From Sphingomonas sp. NFR04 (GTDB lineage: Bacteria > Pseudomonadota > Alphaproteobacteria > Sphingomonadales > Sphingomonadaceae), in assembly GCF_900114095.1 (NCBI RefSeq), contig NZ_FORV01000001.1, positions 1 to 64,000 on the forward strand: a stretch of 64,000 nucleotides of DNA, in the 5' to 3' direction. Of the stretch, positions 7,432-15,963 are shown in pieces. The notes under the pieces are model-generated. The model had not been told where the DNA came from, did no database searches, and saw only the letters and a program-made list of their open reading frames with translations. The position numbers and the translations under genes are program-made. Within the stretch, counting starts at the first letter, position 1. Every line of letters begins with the position of its first letter.

Positions 7432-9348
7432 TTGCACGCAGCCGATGCCAAGTCGCACCCCTCAGCAGACATCTTCCAGCTGCTTGTGGATGCGGTCACC
7501 GATTACGCCCTGTACATGCTCGATCCCGAGGGCAGGATCGTCACCTGGAACAGCGGGGCGGCACGCTTCAAAGGCTATACGGCGCCAGAGATCGTGGGCG
7601 AGCATTTCGCCCGCTTCTTCTCGGCCGAGGATCAGGCGTCGGCATTGCCGGCCCGCGCCCTCGCCACCGCAGCGCGCGAGGGCCGCTTCGAAGCCGAAGG
7701 CTGGCGTATTCGAAAGGACGGCAGCCGCTTCTGGGCCCACGCGATCCTCGACGCGATCCGCAGCGAGGACGGCACGCTGCTCGGCTTCGCCAAGATCACC
7801 CGTGACATCACTGAAAAGCGACGGCTAGAACAGGCGACCTATGAAAGCGCGCTGCAGCTGAAGCTGCTGGTCCAGGGCGTGCGCGACTATGCGATCTACA
7901 TGCTCGACACGTACGGGCGGATCACCAGCTGGAATTCCGGGGCGCAGGCGATCAAGGGCTATGCCGAAAGCGAGGTGCTCGGGCAGCATTTCTCGCTATT
8001 CTATACCCCCGCGGACCGCGCGCGCGGTATACCGGAAATCGCCCTTCGAACCGCGCTGGCGGAAGGCAAGTTCGAGGCCGAGGCGCAGCGCGTCCGCAAA
8101 GACGGCTCCCTGTTCTGGGCGCATGTGCTGATCGACCCGATCTACGACGAGGCCGGCGCGCATGTCGGCTTCGCCAAGATCACCCGCGACGTCAGCGAGC
8201 GGAAGCAGGCCGAAGAGGAACTCCGCCGCACCCAGGAAGCGTTGCTGCAGTCGCAGAAATTGCAGGCGTTGGGCGAGCTGGCGGGAGGAATCGCGCATGA
8301 CTTCAACAACCTGATGACCGTGATGCGCGGGTCGGCGGACTTCATGCTGAAGCAGCCCGAGATGCCGCTGGAAAAGCGCACGCGCTATCTCAGCGTCATG
8401 TTGGAGACCGCCGAGCGCGCGACCAGCCTCACCTCGCAACTGCTCGCCTTCGCGCGACGCCAGCCACTGGAGCCCGAGGTTATCGATCTCAGCGTCCGGC
8501 TGGATGCGCTGAGCGAGATGCTCCAGCGGACGCTCGGCAGCCCGTACGAACTGCGCCTCGACCTGACGCCGGCCCTGTGGCCGGTGGAGATCGATCCCAC
8601 CGGGCTCGAGGCGGCGCTGCTCAACGCTGTACTCAATGCGCGCGACGCCATGCCGATGGGCGGGCGGATCACCATCGCGACGCGCAACATGCCGCGCCCC
8701 GAGGGCGACGGCGTGCTGCTGTCGGTGGAGGACACCGGCGAAGGCATCCCGCCCGAGACTCTGAAGCGCGTGTTCGAACCCTTTTTCACCACCAAACCGA
8801 CCGGCAAGGGCACCGGCCTGGGGCTGTCGCAGATCCATGGCTATGCGGTGCAATCGGGCGGCACCGCGCGGATCGAATCCGAGTTGGGCAAGGGCACCCG
8901 GGTAGAGCTGTGGATCCCGCGCAGTTTCAAGCCGCTGCAGCGCGAGGCGGCGCCCGACGCGCAGATCGCGCTACCCGAAGGGCTTCGGGTCCTGCTGGTG
9001 GAGGACAGCGAGCATGTCCGGTACTTCGCGAACCAGTTGCTCGACGATCTGGGCTGCACGGTGTTCGAAGCGGCCGACGGCGAGGAAGCGCTCGCGCTGT
9101 TGCGCGAGGAACCGGTCGACCTGGTGTTTTCGGACATCGTGATGCCGGGGATGAGCGGGCTGGAGCTCGCCAGCGCGGTGCGAGAAGGCTACGGGGACAT
9201 GCCGGTACTGCTGGCCAGCGGCTATAGCAGCAAGCAGTTCATCCCGCGCGACGAGCGCGAATTTCCGATCCTCCGCAAGCCCTACAGGCTGGAAACGCTG
9301 GCGGCGAGCATCACCGAACTGGTGCACAGGGCCGAAAGCGACGGCTGA
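7432..9348 (+). CDS. PAS-PAS hybrid histidine kinase with receiver domain
   Basis: This 638-residue sensor has no membrane segment and so is probably cytoplasmic. It holds two similar PAS domains (residues ~14-130 and ~140-260; compare DYALYMLDPEGRIVTWNSGA with DYAIYMLDTYGRITSWNSGA), a histidine-phosphotransfer domain with the phospho-acceptor in GGIAHDFNNLM, an ATPase domain (LNARDAM, DTGEGIP, GKGTGLGLS) and a C-terminal receiver (VEDSEHVR, phospho-acceptor Asp in VFSDIVMPGM). The two PAS domains look like an internal duplication and lack the LOV cysteine. The start appears to be TTG at 7432, because the frame closes at a TGA only 30 bases further upstream. The LOV-HTH gene upstream suggests joint regulation. 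Confidence 0.88.
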   Translation: MHAADAKSHPSADIFQLLVDAVTDYALYMLDPEGRIVTWNSGAARFKGYTAPEIVGEHFARFFSAEDQASALPARALATAAREGRFEAEGWRIRKDGSRFWAHAILDAIRSEDGTLLGFAKITRDITEKRRLEQATYESALQLKLLVQGVRDYAIYMLDTYGRITSWNSGAQAIKGYAESEVLGQHFSLFYTPADRARGIPEIALRTALAEGKFEAEAQRVRKDGSLFWAHVLIDPIYDEAGAHVGFAKITRDVSERKQAEEELRRTQEALLQSQKLQALGELAGGIAHDFNNLMTVMRGSADFMLKQPEMPLEKRTRYLSVMLETAERATSLTSQLLAFARRQPLEPEVIDLSVRLDALSEMLQRTLGSPYELRLDLTPALWPVEIDPTGLEAALLNAVLNARDAMPMGGRITIATRNMPRPEGDGVLLSVEDTGEGIPPETLKRVFEPFFTTKPTGKGTGLGLSQIHGYAVQSGGTARIESELGKGTRVELWIPRSFKPLQREAAPDAQIALPEGLRVLLVEDSEHVRYFANQLLDDLGCTVFEAADGEEALALLREEPVDLVFSDIVMPGMSGLELASAVREGYGDMPVLLASGYSSKQFIPRDEREFPILRKPYRLETLAASITELVHRAESDG

Positions 9349-9354
9349 CGAAGG

Positions 9355-10131
9355 TCAGCCGTCGCGGAGCCGGATCCAGGTCGGGGCGTGATCGCTGGAC
9401 TTTTCCCAGCCCCGCACCTGCCGATCCACGCCCGCGTCTGCGAGCCGGCCGGCGAGCACGGTGCTCAGCAGCAGATGGTCGATGCGCAGTCCCGCGTTTC
9501 GCGCGAAGGCGTTCCGGAAATAGTCCCAGAAGGTGTAGAGAGTTGCTTCGGGATACAGGCTGCGCAGGGCGTCGGTCCACCCCTGCGCGAGCAACCGGGC
9601 AAAGAGCGCCCGCACCTCGGGCGCGAACAGCGCGTCATCCAGCCAGCGCTCCGGCTTGTAGACGTCACGCTCGGTCGGCATCACGTTGAAGTCGCCGGCG
9701 AGCACCACGGGAAGCCCGCTTTCCATCAGCGTGGCGGCATGATCGATCAGGCGCTCGAACCAGGCGAGCTTGTAATCGAACTTGGGGCCCGGCCGGGGAT
9801 TGCCATTGGGCAGGTAGAGGGCACCGATGAGGATCCCATTGACCGCCGCCTCGATATAGCGGCTCTGCGCCGGATCGGGATCGTCCGGCAGCCCGCGCCG
9901 CGTTTCGTGGATCTCGCCCACCCGGCTGAGCAGCGCGACGCCGTTCCAGCTTTTCTGGCCATGCCAGAGCGCGTCATAGCCGAGGTCTCTGATCGGGGCC
10001 TCGGGGAATTTCTCCTGCGGTGCCTTTAACTCCTGCAGGCAGACGATGTCGGGCGCCTCTTCCTCCAGCCAGCGCAGCAGCACCGGCAAGCGGCCGTTCA
10101 CGCCGTTCACATTGTAGGTAGCGATCTTCAC
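9355..10131 (-). CDS. xthA: exodeoxyribonuclease III
   Basis: This 258-residue enzyme cuts DNA at abasic sites and degrades 3' ends in base-excision repair. The exonuclease-endonuclease-phosphatase motifs are all visible: TYNVNGVNGR at the start, CLQELKAPQEKFP with the catalytic Glu, GDFNVMPTERDVY, and the final SDHAPTW with the catalytic His. Length is normal for the family. It converges with the hybrid kinase gene, leaving six bases between the stops. Confidence 0.95.
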   Translation of the reverse strand: MKIATYNVNGVNGRLPVLLRWLEEEAPDIVCLQELKAPQEKFPEAPIRDLGYDALWHGQKSWNGVALLSRVGEIHETRRGLPDDPDPAQSRYIEAAVNGILIGALYLPNGNPRPGPKFDYKLAWFERLIDHAATLMESGLPVVLAGDFNVMPTERDVYKPERWLDDALFAPEVRALFARLLAQGWTDALRSLYPEATLYTFWDYFRNAFARNAGLRIDHLLLSTVLAGRLADAGVDRQVRGWEKSSDHAPTWIRLRDG

Positions 10132-10253
10132 CCGCGCTTCGCTCCCACTGCCTCACCGACTTGCGGAACGAGCGCGGCCGTAATCCGCTCCCTAATCGGG
10201 TGGGACACCGCGCCTTCGGTCTTCGCGCGGCTGCGCAAGGGAGCATTCTGGCC

Positions 10254-10450
10254 ATGCCCGACCTGTCGCCGATGGAGGCCAAGCTGGTCGCGACGCTGCC
10301 CGAGGAGCCCGGCTGGCAGTTCCAGCCCAAATGGCACGGCTCCGCGAGCTCGTGTTCGACCGCGGCGATCTGGTCGAGATCCAGTCGAAATCGGGGAAGC
10401 CGCTGAGCCGGTACTTCCCGGGAATCGTCGCCATTATTGCGGCCGTCGGC
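10254..10450 (+). pseudogene. ATP-dependent DNA ligase, N-terminal remnant
   Basis: From the ATG at 10254 one frame reads MPDLSPMEAKLVATLPEEPG then WQFQPKWHG, the start of an ATP-dependent DNA ligase around its Lys nucleophile region (where KWDG is usual). A shift near 10340 moves to a second frame reading VFDRGDLVEIQSKSGKPLSR followed by YFPGIV, the next conserved stretch. About 65 codons of a normally 300- to 550-residue protein survive. Confidence 0.75.
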
Positions 10451-10461
10451 GGCAGCGTACG

Positions 10462-10614
10462 CGCCGGCAAGGCCACGACGAGCGATACCATTGCGGCGCC
10501 TGCCACCCCGTCCCCGGCATCTTCATCGCCGGCATCTTGCCGAACGCTCGGCCAATGTGGAGCGCTGGATGCGCGCGAGACATCGCCGCCTATCTGTACA
10601 CGCTGCGGCGATAG
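10462..10614 (+). pseudogene. small cytochrome c remnant
   Basis: One frame contains HCGACHPVPGI, a c-type heme motif (CxxCH at 10492-10506), then IAGILPN and the terminal ARDIAAYLYTLR before TAG at 10612. The region between them, which should hold the Met ligand segment, is compressed. A second frame shows ANVERWM, expected just after LPN. Deletions and frameshifts have therefore degraded a class I cytochrome c. It directly abuts the ligase remnant. Confidence 0.65.
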
Positions 10615-10625
10615 AGCGGCGCGCG

Positions 10626-11501
10626 CTAGACCGACTCCATCAGCGCCGGGATCTCGGGTGCCAGTTCCCGTCCCAGGAAGCCGATCGTCCCCATCCGCTC
10701 GGCGAGCCGCCGGCCCGCTTCGCCGTGCAGCCACACGCCCCAGCCGATCGCGACCAGCGGCGCCGCGCCCCGCGCCAACAGGCCGCCGATCGCGCCGGCC
10801 AGCACGTCACCCGATCCGCCTGTGGCCAGGCCCGGCCCGCCGCCGGTATAGTGCAGCACGATACCCTCGGGCGTCGCGACATACGTCTCCGGACCCTTTA
10901 GCGCCACCACCGCGCCGAACCGCGCGGCAGCTTCGCACGCGACCGCTGCAGCCTCCCGAACGATCCGCTCGGGATCCTCGTCCATCATCTTAGCCATCTC
11001 GCCGGGATGCGGTGTCAGCACGGTGGCGCCGCTCCGGGCGATGATCGCCTCGGGCCGGCTGCTGACCACCGCCAGTATCGCGGCGTCGAGCAACAGCGCG
11101 ATCCCGTCCCCCCCCCCGGCCAGTATAGCATCGAGCAGCGGCGCAGCATCGGCGTCGATGCCCATCCCCGGCCCCAACACGAGCGCGTCGCACCGTTCCA
11201 GCAAGGCAGCTAGCGCATGCCCTGCCTCGCTACCCAGTTCGCCCGCGCCGTTCGCGGGCAGTCCGAACAGCGCCGCTTCCGGCATGGCCACGCCGAGGGC
11301 CAGCGCCGCCCGCTCCACGGTGGCGAGCTGGACCTTGCCGGCGCCGGTTCGCAGCGCCGCTTCGCCCGTCAGCCGCAAGGCACCCGGCACGCGTTCCGAT
11401 CCGCCAGCGACCAGCACCCTGCCGCGCGCATTCTTGTCGGTTGCAACGTCGCAGGGCGGCAGCGGGTTGGCGGCGAGCCAGGCCCGGTCCAGCGCGATCA
11501 T
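10626..11501 (-). CDS. ADP-dependent NAD(P)H-hydrate dehydratase
   Basis: The enzyme repairs hydrated NADH or NADPH in the cytoplasm. The 291-residue chain is the ribokinase-like dehydratase domain alone, without the epimerase domain often fused to it. Motifs include VLVAGGSE near the N-terminus, LVLGPGMG, VLTPHPGEMAKM, and ATGGSGDVLAGAIGGLLA with the catalytic Asp. The ATG at 11501 was chosen because it fits the family start (MIALDRAWLAANPLPP) and overlaps the stop of the phosphatase gene upstream by four bases. The frame stays open far upstream, but that stretch resembles nothing. Confidence 0.85.
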   Translation of the reverse strand: MIALDRAWLAANPLPPCDVATDKNARGRVLVAGGSERVPGALRLTGEAALRTGAGKVQLATVERAALALGVAMPEAALFGLPANGAGELGSEAGHALAALLERCDALVLGPGMGIDADAAPLLDAILAGGGDGIALLLDAAILAVVSSRPEAIIARSGATVLTPHPGEMAKMMDEDPERIVREAAAVACEAAARFGAVVALKGPETYVATPEGIVLHYTGGGPGLATGGSGDVLAGAIGGLLARGAAPLVAIGWGVWLHGEAGRRLAERMGTIGFLGRELAPEIPALMESV

Positions 11502-12253
11502 CCGCGTGCTCCCACCATGGCGTCGGGCGCTGCGGTAACCGCAGCATCCGCTTCCATCGGCGTGACGACATTGTAGCGCACCAGCTCGAGTCCACGCGGG
11601 CCGCAGGCATATTCGGTGACCGAGCAGTTGGCGACGTCTCCCTCCCGATCGATCGCCAGTATCTCCGCCTCGCTCATGCCTTCGAGAATGTAGCGCATGC
11701 ACAGCACCACGACCTGGTGCGCCACGATCATGACGGGCTTGCCCGCATAGTGCAGCGACACGGTGTCGAGCAGCGAGCGGAGCCGCAGGATCACGTCGCA
11801 CCAGCTCTCCCCGCCGGGCGGACGATGATAGAACTTGCCCAGCAGGCGCCGAAATTCGGCCTGCTGGGGCATCTGCGCCGCGATTCCTGCGGTGGTGAGC
11901 CCATCCAGAATCCCGAATTCCTTCTCCCGCAGCCGCTCGTCGCTGCACAGCATGGCGTCCGGCAGGGCACCCCCCGCATCGCGGAGCAGTCGCGCTGTCG
12001 CATGGGCGCGCGCATAGGGGCTGCAAAGGATCACGGCCGGCCTGCCATTCCCCTCCCCCGCGGCAAACCACCGCCCGAGCGCTACCGCCTGCCGCTCGCC
12101 CAGCGGCGATAGCGGCACATCCACGTCCCGCTGATCAAGCGCGATCCGCTCCGCGCCTGCGGCGTGGGCTGCGTCTCTGGCGACGTTGCCGGCGCTTTGG
12201 CCATGGCGGATCAGCCACAAACGGCGCGGCCAGCGGGAAGCCCCTGAGATCAT
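11498..12253 (-). CDS. histidine phosphatase family protein
   Basis: This 251-residue member of the phosphoglycerate-mutase-like superfamily has the catalytic RHGQSAGN motif at residues 16-23, PLSPLGERQA, a GESWCDV acid-base region and the second catalytic His in VAHQVVVL. The substrate cannot be told from sequence; cobalamin-pathway phosphatases and general phosphatases look alike. It is translationally coupled to the NAD(P)HX dehydratase gene, whose start codon overlaps its stop. Confidence 0.85.
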   Translation of the reverse strand: MISGASRWPRRLWLIRHGQSAGNVARDAAHAAGAERIALDQRDVDVPLSPLGERQAVALGRWFAAGEGNGRPAVILCSPYARAHATARLLRDAGGALPDAMLCSDERLREKEFGILDGLTTAGIAAQMPQQAEFRRLLGKFYHRPPGGESWCDVILRLRSLLDTVSLHYAGKPVMIVAHQVVVLCMRYILEGMSEAEILAIDREGDVANCSVTEYACGPRGLELVRYNVVTPMEADAAVTAAPDAMVGARG

Positions 12254-12408
12254 TGAAGATCAATGCAGCACGACAAGAGCGGTTCCCTTCGATACTCACC
12301 GAAGATCCAGCCAATCCTTGCCGACCCAATGGCGGGCACCAGTCAGCCCTGGTGCCTTCGTCTAGCACGGGGTGCGCCAAAATCGGTGCCGGTGACTAGG
12401 CGGCTTCG

Positions 12409-12576
12409 CTAGGATTGCGGCACCGGCGCATCGATCTCGCAGACGAGACCCGTGGGACGAAATTCGATCCGAACGGAGCCGCGCAACTCCGCCGACAAGG
12501 CACGCTCGATCAGCCGTGATCCAAATCCGCCGCCGGCCGTTCGTGCGACAAAGCCGACAGGCGGCTACCCGCCACT
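12409..12576 (-). pseudogene. HWE-family histidine kinase, C-terminal remnant
   Basis: The minus strand encodes SGG, a TAG codon (12565-12567), then PPVGFVARTAGGGFGSRLIE and RALSAELRGS, ending in GLVCEIDAPVPQS and a TAG stop. This matches the last ~55 residues of HWE-type histidine kinases (GFGxxLIERAL, then GLxCxIDAP). The rest of the kinase is gone and one internal TAG is present. The rest of the gap 12254-12752 shows no other gene. Confidence 0.7.
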
Positions 12577-12724
12577 GGTAAGGCAATAGCTGCCGCTCTC
12601 TGCATCGCCGACAGCCCGGATTGTATGGCGGTTGGAACAACCCGGACGTCAAACCTCAATCACTGAGGTGGTGCTGCGCTTGCGACGCGAGATCCTCGCT
12701 TCATCGCGGAAGCTCGGCGCAACT

Positions 12725-12739
12725 TTGTGCAATGCACAA
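12725..12739. promoter_or_regulatory. 15-bp palindrome upstream of the hydrolase
   Basis: TTGTGCA-A-TGCACAA is a perfect seven-plus-seven inverted repeat ending 13 bases before the start of the alpha/beta hydrolase pseudogene. Its position suggests a repressor operator. The regulator is unknown. Confidence 0.4.
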
Positions 12740-12752
12740 TGGTTGACCCAAG

Positions 12753-13775
12753 ATGACACAGAAGCCGAACGAGAAGTCTCACCAACATGCTGAGCAGCCC
12801 GCGTCTTCCAAGGCGTCCTGGCCCGCCACCATCAAGCACAATAAGGGGTGGCTTGCTGGCGGCTCTGGCGCAGCAGCGCTAGCGGCACTCGCCCTGTTCA
12901 ATCGCGCGAGCACGAAACGTGCTGAAGCGGATTGCCCGCCGACGGGCCATTTCGTCGAGGTCGATGGCGTGACGCTCCACTATGTGGATCGTGGTGAGGG
13001 CCCGGCCGTGGTGCTTCTCCACGGCAACGGCGTGATGCTGCAGGACTTCGAGGTAAGCGGTGTGCTCTAACTGGCCGCGGAGCATCACCGCGTCATCGCC
13101 TTCGATCGGGCTGGCTTCGGCTACAGCGATCGTCCGCGCTCAAAAGTTTGGACCGCGGCAGCGCAGGCCGATCTGATCGCGAAAGCACTTAAGCAGATCG
13201 GTGTGGGGCCGGCAATCGTCGTGGGTCACAGCTGGGGGACGCTGGTCGCACTGGCGATGGGGCTTGATCATCGTGAGGCGACCGCCGGTTTGGTGCTGCT
13301 GTCGGGCTACTATTACGGTTCCGCGCGCCCGGACGTCCTTCCGTCTTCTATCCCAGCCATTCCGCTGCTGGGAGATCTAATCGCCAACACAACAGCACCG
13401 CTGACCGGCCTCCTGATCGGACCGGCAGCGGTCAAGGCGAGCTTCGCACCCGCCCAGATCTCGGAAAAGTTCGCGTCCTTCCCGAAAGCCATGGCGTTAC
13501 GTCCGTCACAGGTGCGCGCGACGGCTGCCGACACCGCGATGATGATCCCGGGTGCGATCGCGCTGAGCAAGCGGTACGGCGAGTTCGACCTTCCGGTGAT
13601 CATCATGGCCGGACAGGGCGATCTCATCGCGCACGTCGGTAAGCACGGCGAGAGGCTTGTCGGCGAGGTCAAAGGCGCTGAGTTGCGGATCGTGCCCGAG
13701 CAAGGACACCTATTTCATTACGAGGTTCCTGAGCAGGTCGTGACTGCGATAGCCGACGCCTGGCGGGCTGCATAA
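12753..13775 (+). pseudogene. alpha/beta hydrolase interrupted by one ochre codon
   Basis: Over 341 codons one frame encodes a membrane-anchored alpha/beta hydrolase. An N-terminal hydrophobic segment (WLAGGSGAAALAALALF) precedes the core VVLLHGNGVMLQDF. The nucleophile elbow is GHSWG, the acid lies in GQGDLIAH, and the histidine in EQGHLFHY. A TAA at 13068-13070 follows VSGVL; the next codons continue with LAAEHHRVIAFDRAGFGYSD in the same frame. A single base change could restore it. The catalytic triad is otherwise intact, suggesting very recent loss, sequence error or readthrough. Confidence 0.85.
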
Positions 13776-13869
13776 GCTAACACAGAACACGACCATCGCG
13801 GCTTCTTCGAGCGGGGATGTCGATGATCACGATGGGTCTCGCAATCGGTGCGGTTGCAATGCGTGTTGC

Positions 13870-13930
13870 GTCCGCTTTCAGGAAGGCCGATCGGCCCTCT
13901 GAATGTCCGAAACTGGGCGCGCAGCAGCCT
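13870..13930 (+). repeat. dispersed intergenic repeat, well-preserved copy
   Basis: The family is about 60 bp. It begins GTCCGCTTTCAGGAAG, has a variable middle, and ends with CTGAACG, then a gaaagTGGGCGCGCAGCTGCC-like core. This copy reads GTCCGCTTTCAGGAAGGCC at the start and ends AAACTGGGCGCGCAGCAGCC. It lies between the broken hydrolase and the monooxygenase gene. About nine copies were found, all before position 18,200. Confidence 0.65.
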
Positions 13931-14025
13931 TCCTCGTCAACCAAGCTCTCCTTAAGCCATTCGTGCTCCAGGCTTAACGGGCTCAGCCCTTGCGGGATCT
14001 CGATACCAGCCTCATTGGCGCACGG

Positions 14026-14415
14026 TTAGTGTCCGGAGGAGAGCCCGGAACCACCAACTGGCGCGGTTTCAGCGATCCGCTCCATCCCGGCAATCAGAGG
14101 ACGACCTTTCGCGATTGCACCGCGGACAGAGGGGAGTGATAGCGACGCCATGTGGGCCTCTTTGGACTCCCACACCTCGGTTATCCAAATTACCTCCGGG
14201 AGTTGGGGGTCGTTGGCAACAACATAGCTCAAGCAACCGGGCATCCCGCTTACCCCTTTCACGAGAATCGCGGTGAGAGCTTCACGTTTGCCTGGCTGCG
14301 CCGTCATCTTGCCGATTAGGCCGTACATGGTTTGCCCCTTTTCCATTGCTATTGCCTGCCCAGCGATCGTAACGGCCGCTGTCCCGGCCAAAAATGCGCG
14401 TCGCTCAAGATCCAT
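14026..14415 (-). CDS. ABM-domain (putative quinol) monooxygenase with N-terminal signal
   Basis: The 129-residue protein has a short signal-like N-terminus (RRAFLAGTAAVTIAGQAIA, twin Arg) followed by an antibiotic-biosynthesis-monooxygenase fold: YGLIGKMTAQPGKREALTAI, GCLSYVVANDP, VIWITEVWESKEAHMASL. Members are small cofactor-free oxygenases or heme- and quinone-related enzymes; the substrate here is not known. It stands alone between repeat copies. The downstream side holds only repeat DNA. A Tat export signal would be unusual for a cofactorless enzyme, so the localisation is tentative. Confidence 0.75.
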   Translation of the reverse strand: MDLERRAFLAGTAAVTIAGQAIAMEKGQTMYGLIGKMTAQPGKREALTAILVKGVSGMPGCLSYVVANDPQLPEVIWITEVWESKEAHMASLSLPSVRGAIAKGRPLIAGMERIAETAPVGGSGLSSGH

Positions 14416-14528
14416 TTGTTCACCGTACCCATGTGTTGAACGTTGGAAAGGCGAAATTCTGGGCGCACGCCAGCGGCAGTTACCTCCACCTCTTGCCTGG
14501 GGCGCCGACGATCGAGCGCCGCTAGCTT

Positions 14529-14591
14529 ATGTCGCGTTCTGGGAGGGGACGCCTATGCCGATCAACGGCCGAAAGTGGGTGCGCAGCTGCC
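14529..14591 (+). repeat. dispersed intergenic repeat, copy
   Basis: Begins ATGTCGCGTTCTGGGAG and ends AACGGCCGAAAGTGGGTGC followed by GCAGCTGCC. The surrounding gap 14416-14898 holds no recognisable gene; a weaker half copy may lie near 14434-14470. Confidence 0.55.
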
Positions 14592-14898
14592 TAGCACCCT
14601 CCGCTCGCCGGCTTGGCCTGTTCACACTACTGATGACATCGAGGGCCCGCCGCCACCCTGCGCGCGCGGAACAACCCGAATACGCCGCGGGGAAGTTCGT
14701 TAAGATCGAGCCCCTAAACAGGTTCTCGCCACCTCCGAGATCCCCCACTCCTGGCGGAGGTGGCAAACTGTCCAGCGACCCAGGCCCGCCGACGGGTAAC
14801 GTCCGCGCGCATCTTCGTTATCCGACCGGCATCACGGCCTTCTCACACGCAAACGCAGGCGTAGAGCCGCACCCCCTGCGGCGAGAGCCCGCGGGTGA

Positions 14899-15732
14899 TC
14901 AGAGGTCCTTACGGGATTGCCACTCCCCACCGTCGTACGTGAAGGCAACCTTGCTGCCTTCGAGGAAAGACGTGCCGCCCCACGCGATCACTTGGAGGCT
15001 GAAGCGGTCATGGCTGGCTACTTCAAGCCAATTGAAGCTCTGCGGCTCCGCATTTCGTAGCCTGGTCGAGGTAGCGGTCCCTGCCTGGATGATGATCGCG
15101 GAGCCCGCCTTCTCAGCCATCTTCCGCGCGGACTCGGCATAGGTCCTGTGGAAGTGCCCCGCGAGGGCTATGTGCACCCCGGCTTCGCACGCGCCCTTGA
15201 CTGCCTCATCATGTCGACCGACCGCTTCGCTTAGTTCGCCGCCGGCGCCGATCGGCATCGAGAAGAGCGGGTGGTGGGTGACCAGAATCTTCGTTTTGCT
15301 TGAGCTGACCGCCGCGAAGCGCCCTTTCATCAAGGCGATCTGCTCGCGATTGATGCGACCGTCTTTGATCGTAAGCGAACGGGCGGTGTTGATCCCGAGG
15401 ACGCTGATCTCGTCATTCTCAAACCACGGGCAAAGATCGTTTGAGATGTAGCGCTTGTACCGCTGAAGCGGTGCCGCAAACCGCCGAACGACGTCATAGA
15501 GCGGTACATCATGGTTTCCGGGTACCACCAACAGGTTGTGGCCGGCTGCGCGAAGGCGATTCACATAAGCGGCGGCCTGACGAAACTGGCTGACGCGCGC
15601 ACGCTGCGTGAAGTCTCCGCTTATGATCACCAGATCAGGCTGGCGCGCCTGCAGCCAAGCCTCGGTCGCGGCTACAATCTTGGGGTCGTTGGCTCCGAAG
15701 TGGATATCCGAAAGATGTGCAATAGCTGCCAT
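14899..15732 (-). CDS. calcineurin-like metallophosphoesterase
   Basis: This 277-residue dinuclear metal phosphoesterase shows all family motifs in order: LSDIHFG (residues 7-13), IISGDFTQR, VVPGNHDVPLYD, LVTHHPLF and ALAGHFHRT. It resembles the cyclic-nucleotide phosphodiesterase group (CpdA-like) but the substrate cannot be assigned. There is no signal peptide, so it is cytoplasmic. Its start codon lies three bases from one copy of a 109-bp duplicated segment (15736-15844), which therefore supplies its translation-initiation region and probably its promoter. Confidence 0.85.
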   Translation of the reverse strand: MAAIAHLSDIHFGANDPKIVAATEAWLQARQPDLVIISGDFTQRARVSQFRQAAAYVNRLRAAGHNLLVVPGNHDVPLYDVVRRFAAPLQRYKRYISNDLCPWFENDEISVLGINTARSLTIKDGRINREQIALMKGRFAAVSSSKTKILVTHHPLFSMPIGAGGELSEAVGRHDEAVKGACEAGVHIALAGHFHRTYAESARKMAEKAGSAIIIQAGTATSTRLRNAEPQSFNWLEVASHDRFSLQVIAWGGTSFLEGSKVAFTYDGGEWQSRKDL

Positions 15733-15735
15733 CGC

Positions 15736-15852
15736 CGCTCAACGGCGATATGGCAAAGGGGGTTTCACGTCGTCCGACGGAGGGCTCCTTATGACCGCTT
15801 TTAGGGAGCGCTACGGAGCCTCTGAGCGGCAGGAAGTGGGCGCGCAGCCGCC
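15736..15852 (+). repeat. duplicated ~109-bp segment copy A, containing a dispersed repeat
   Basis: Positions 15736-15844 match 17774-17881 with only a few differences (about 94 percent by eye). Its right half (15789-15852) is a copy of the dispersed repeat ending GGAAGTGGGCGCGCAG. The left half (CGCTCAACGGCGATATGGCA) is shared only by these two copies. Confidence 0.8.
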
Positions 15853-15963
15853 CAGGATTTTGCTTGATGGGTCTGGATCCTATAAGTTGCCGTGCAGGCG
15901 CCACTTGTCCTGGATTCCAAAAACGGACATGCTGAAGTCCCGCTATCCAGATGGGAAAGCTTC

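Noticed and set aside
11502..12071. N-terminal epimerase half for the NAD(P)HX dehydratase
   Set aside because: The frame is open, but its translation is antisense-like and overlaps the histidine phosphatase gene read in the proper frame on the same strand.
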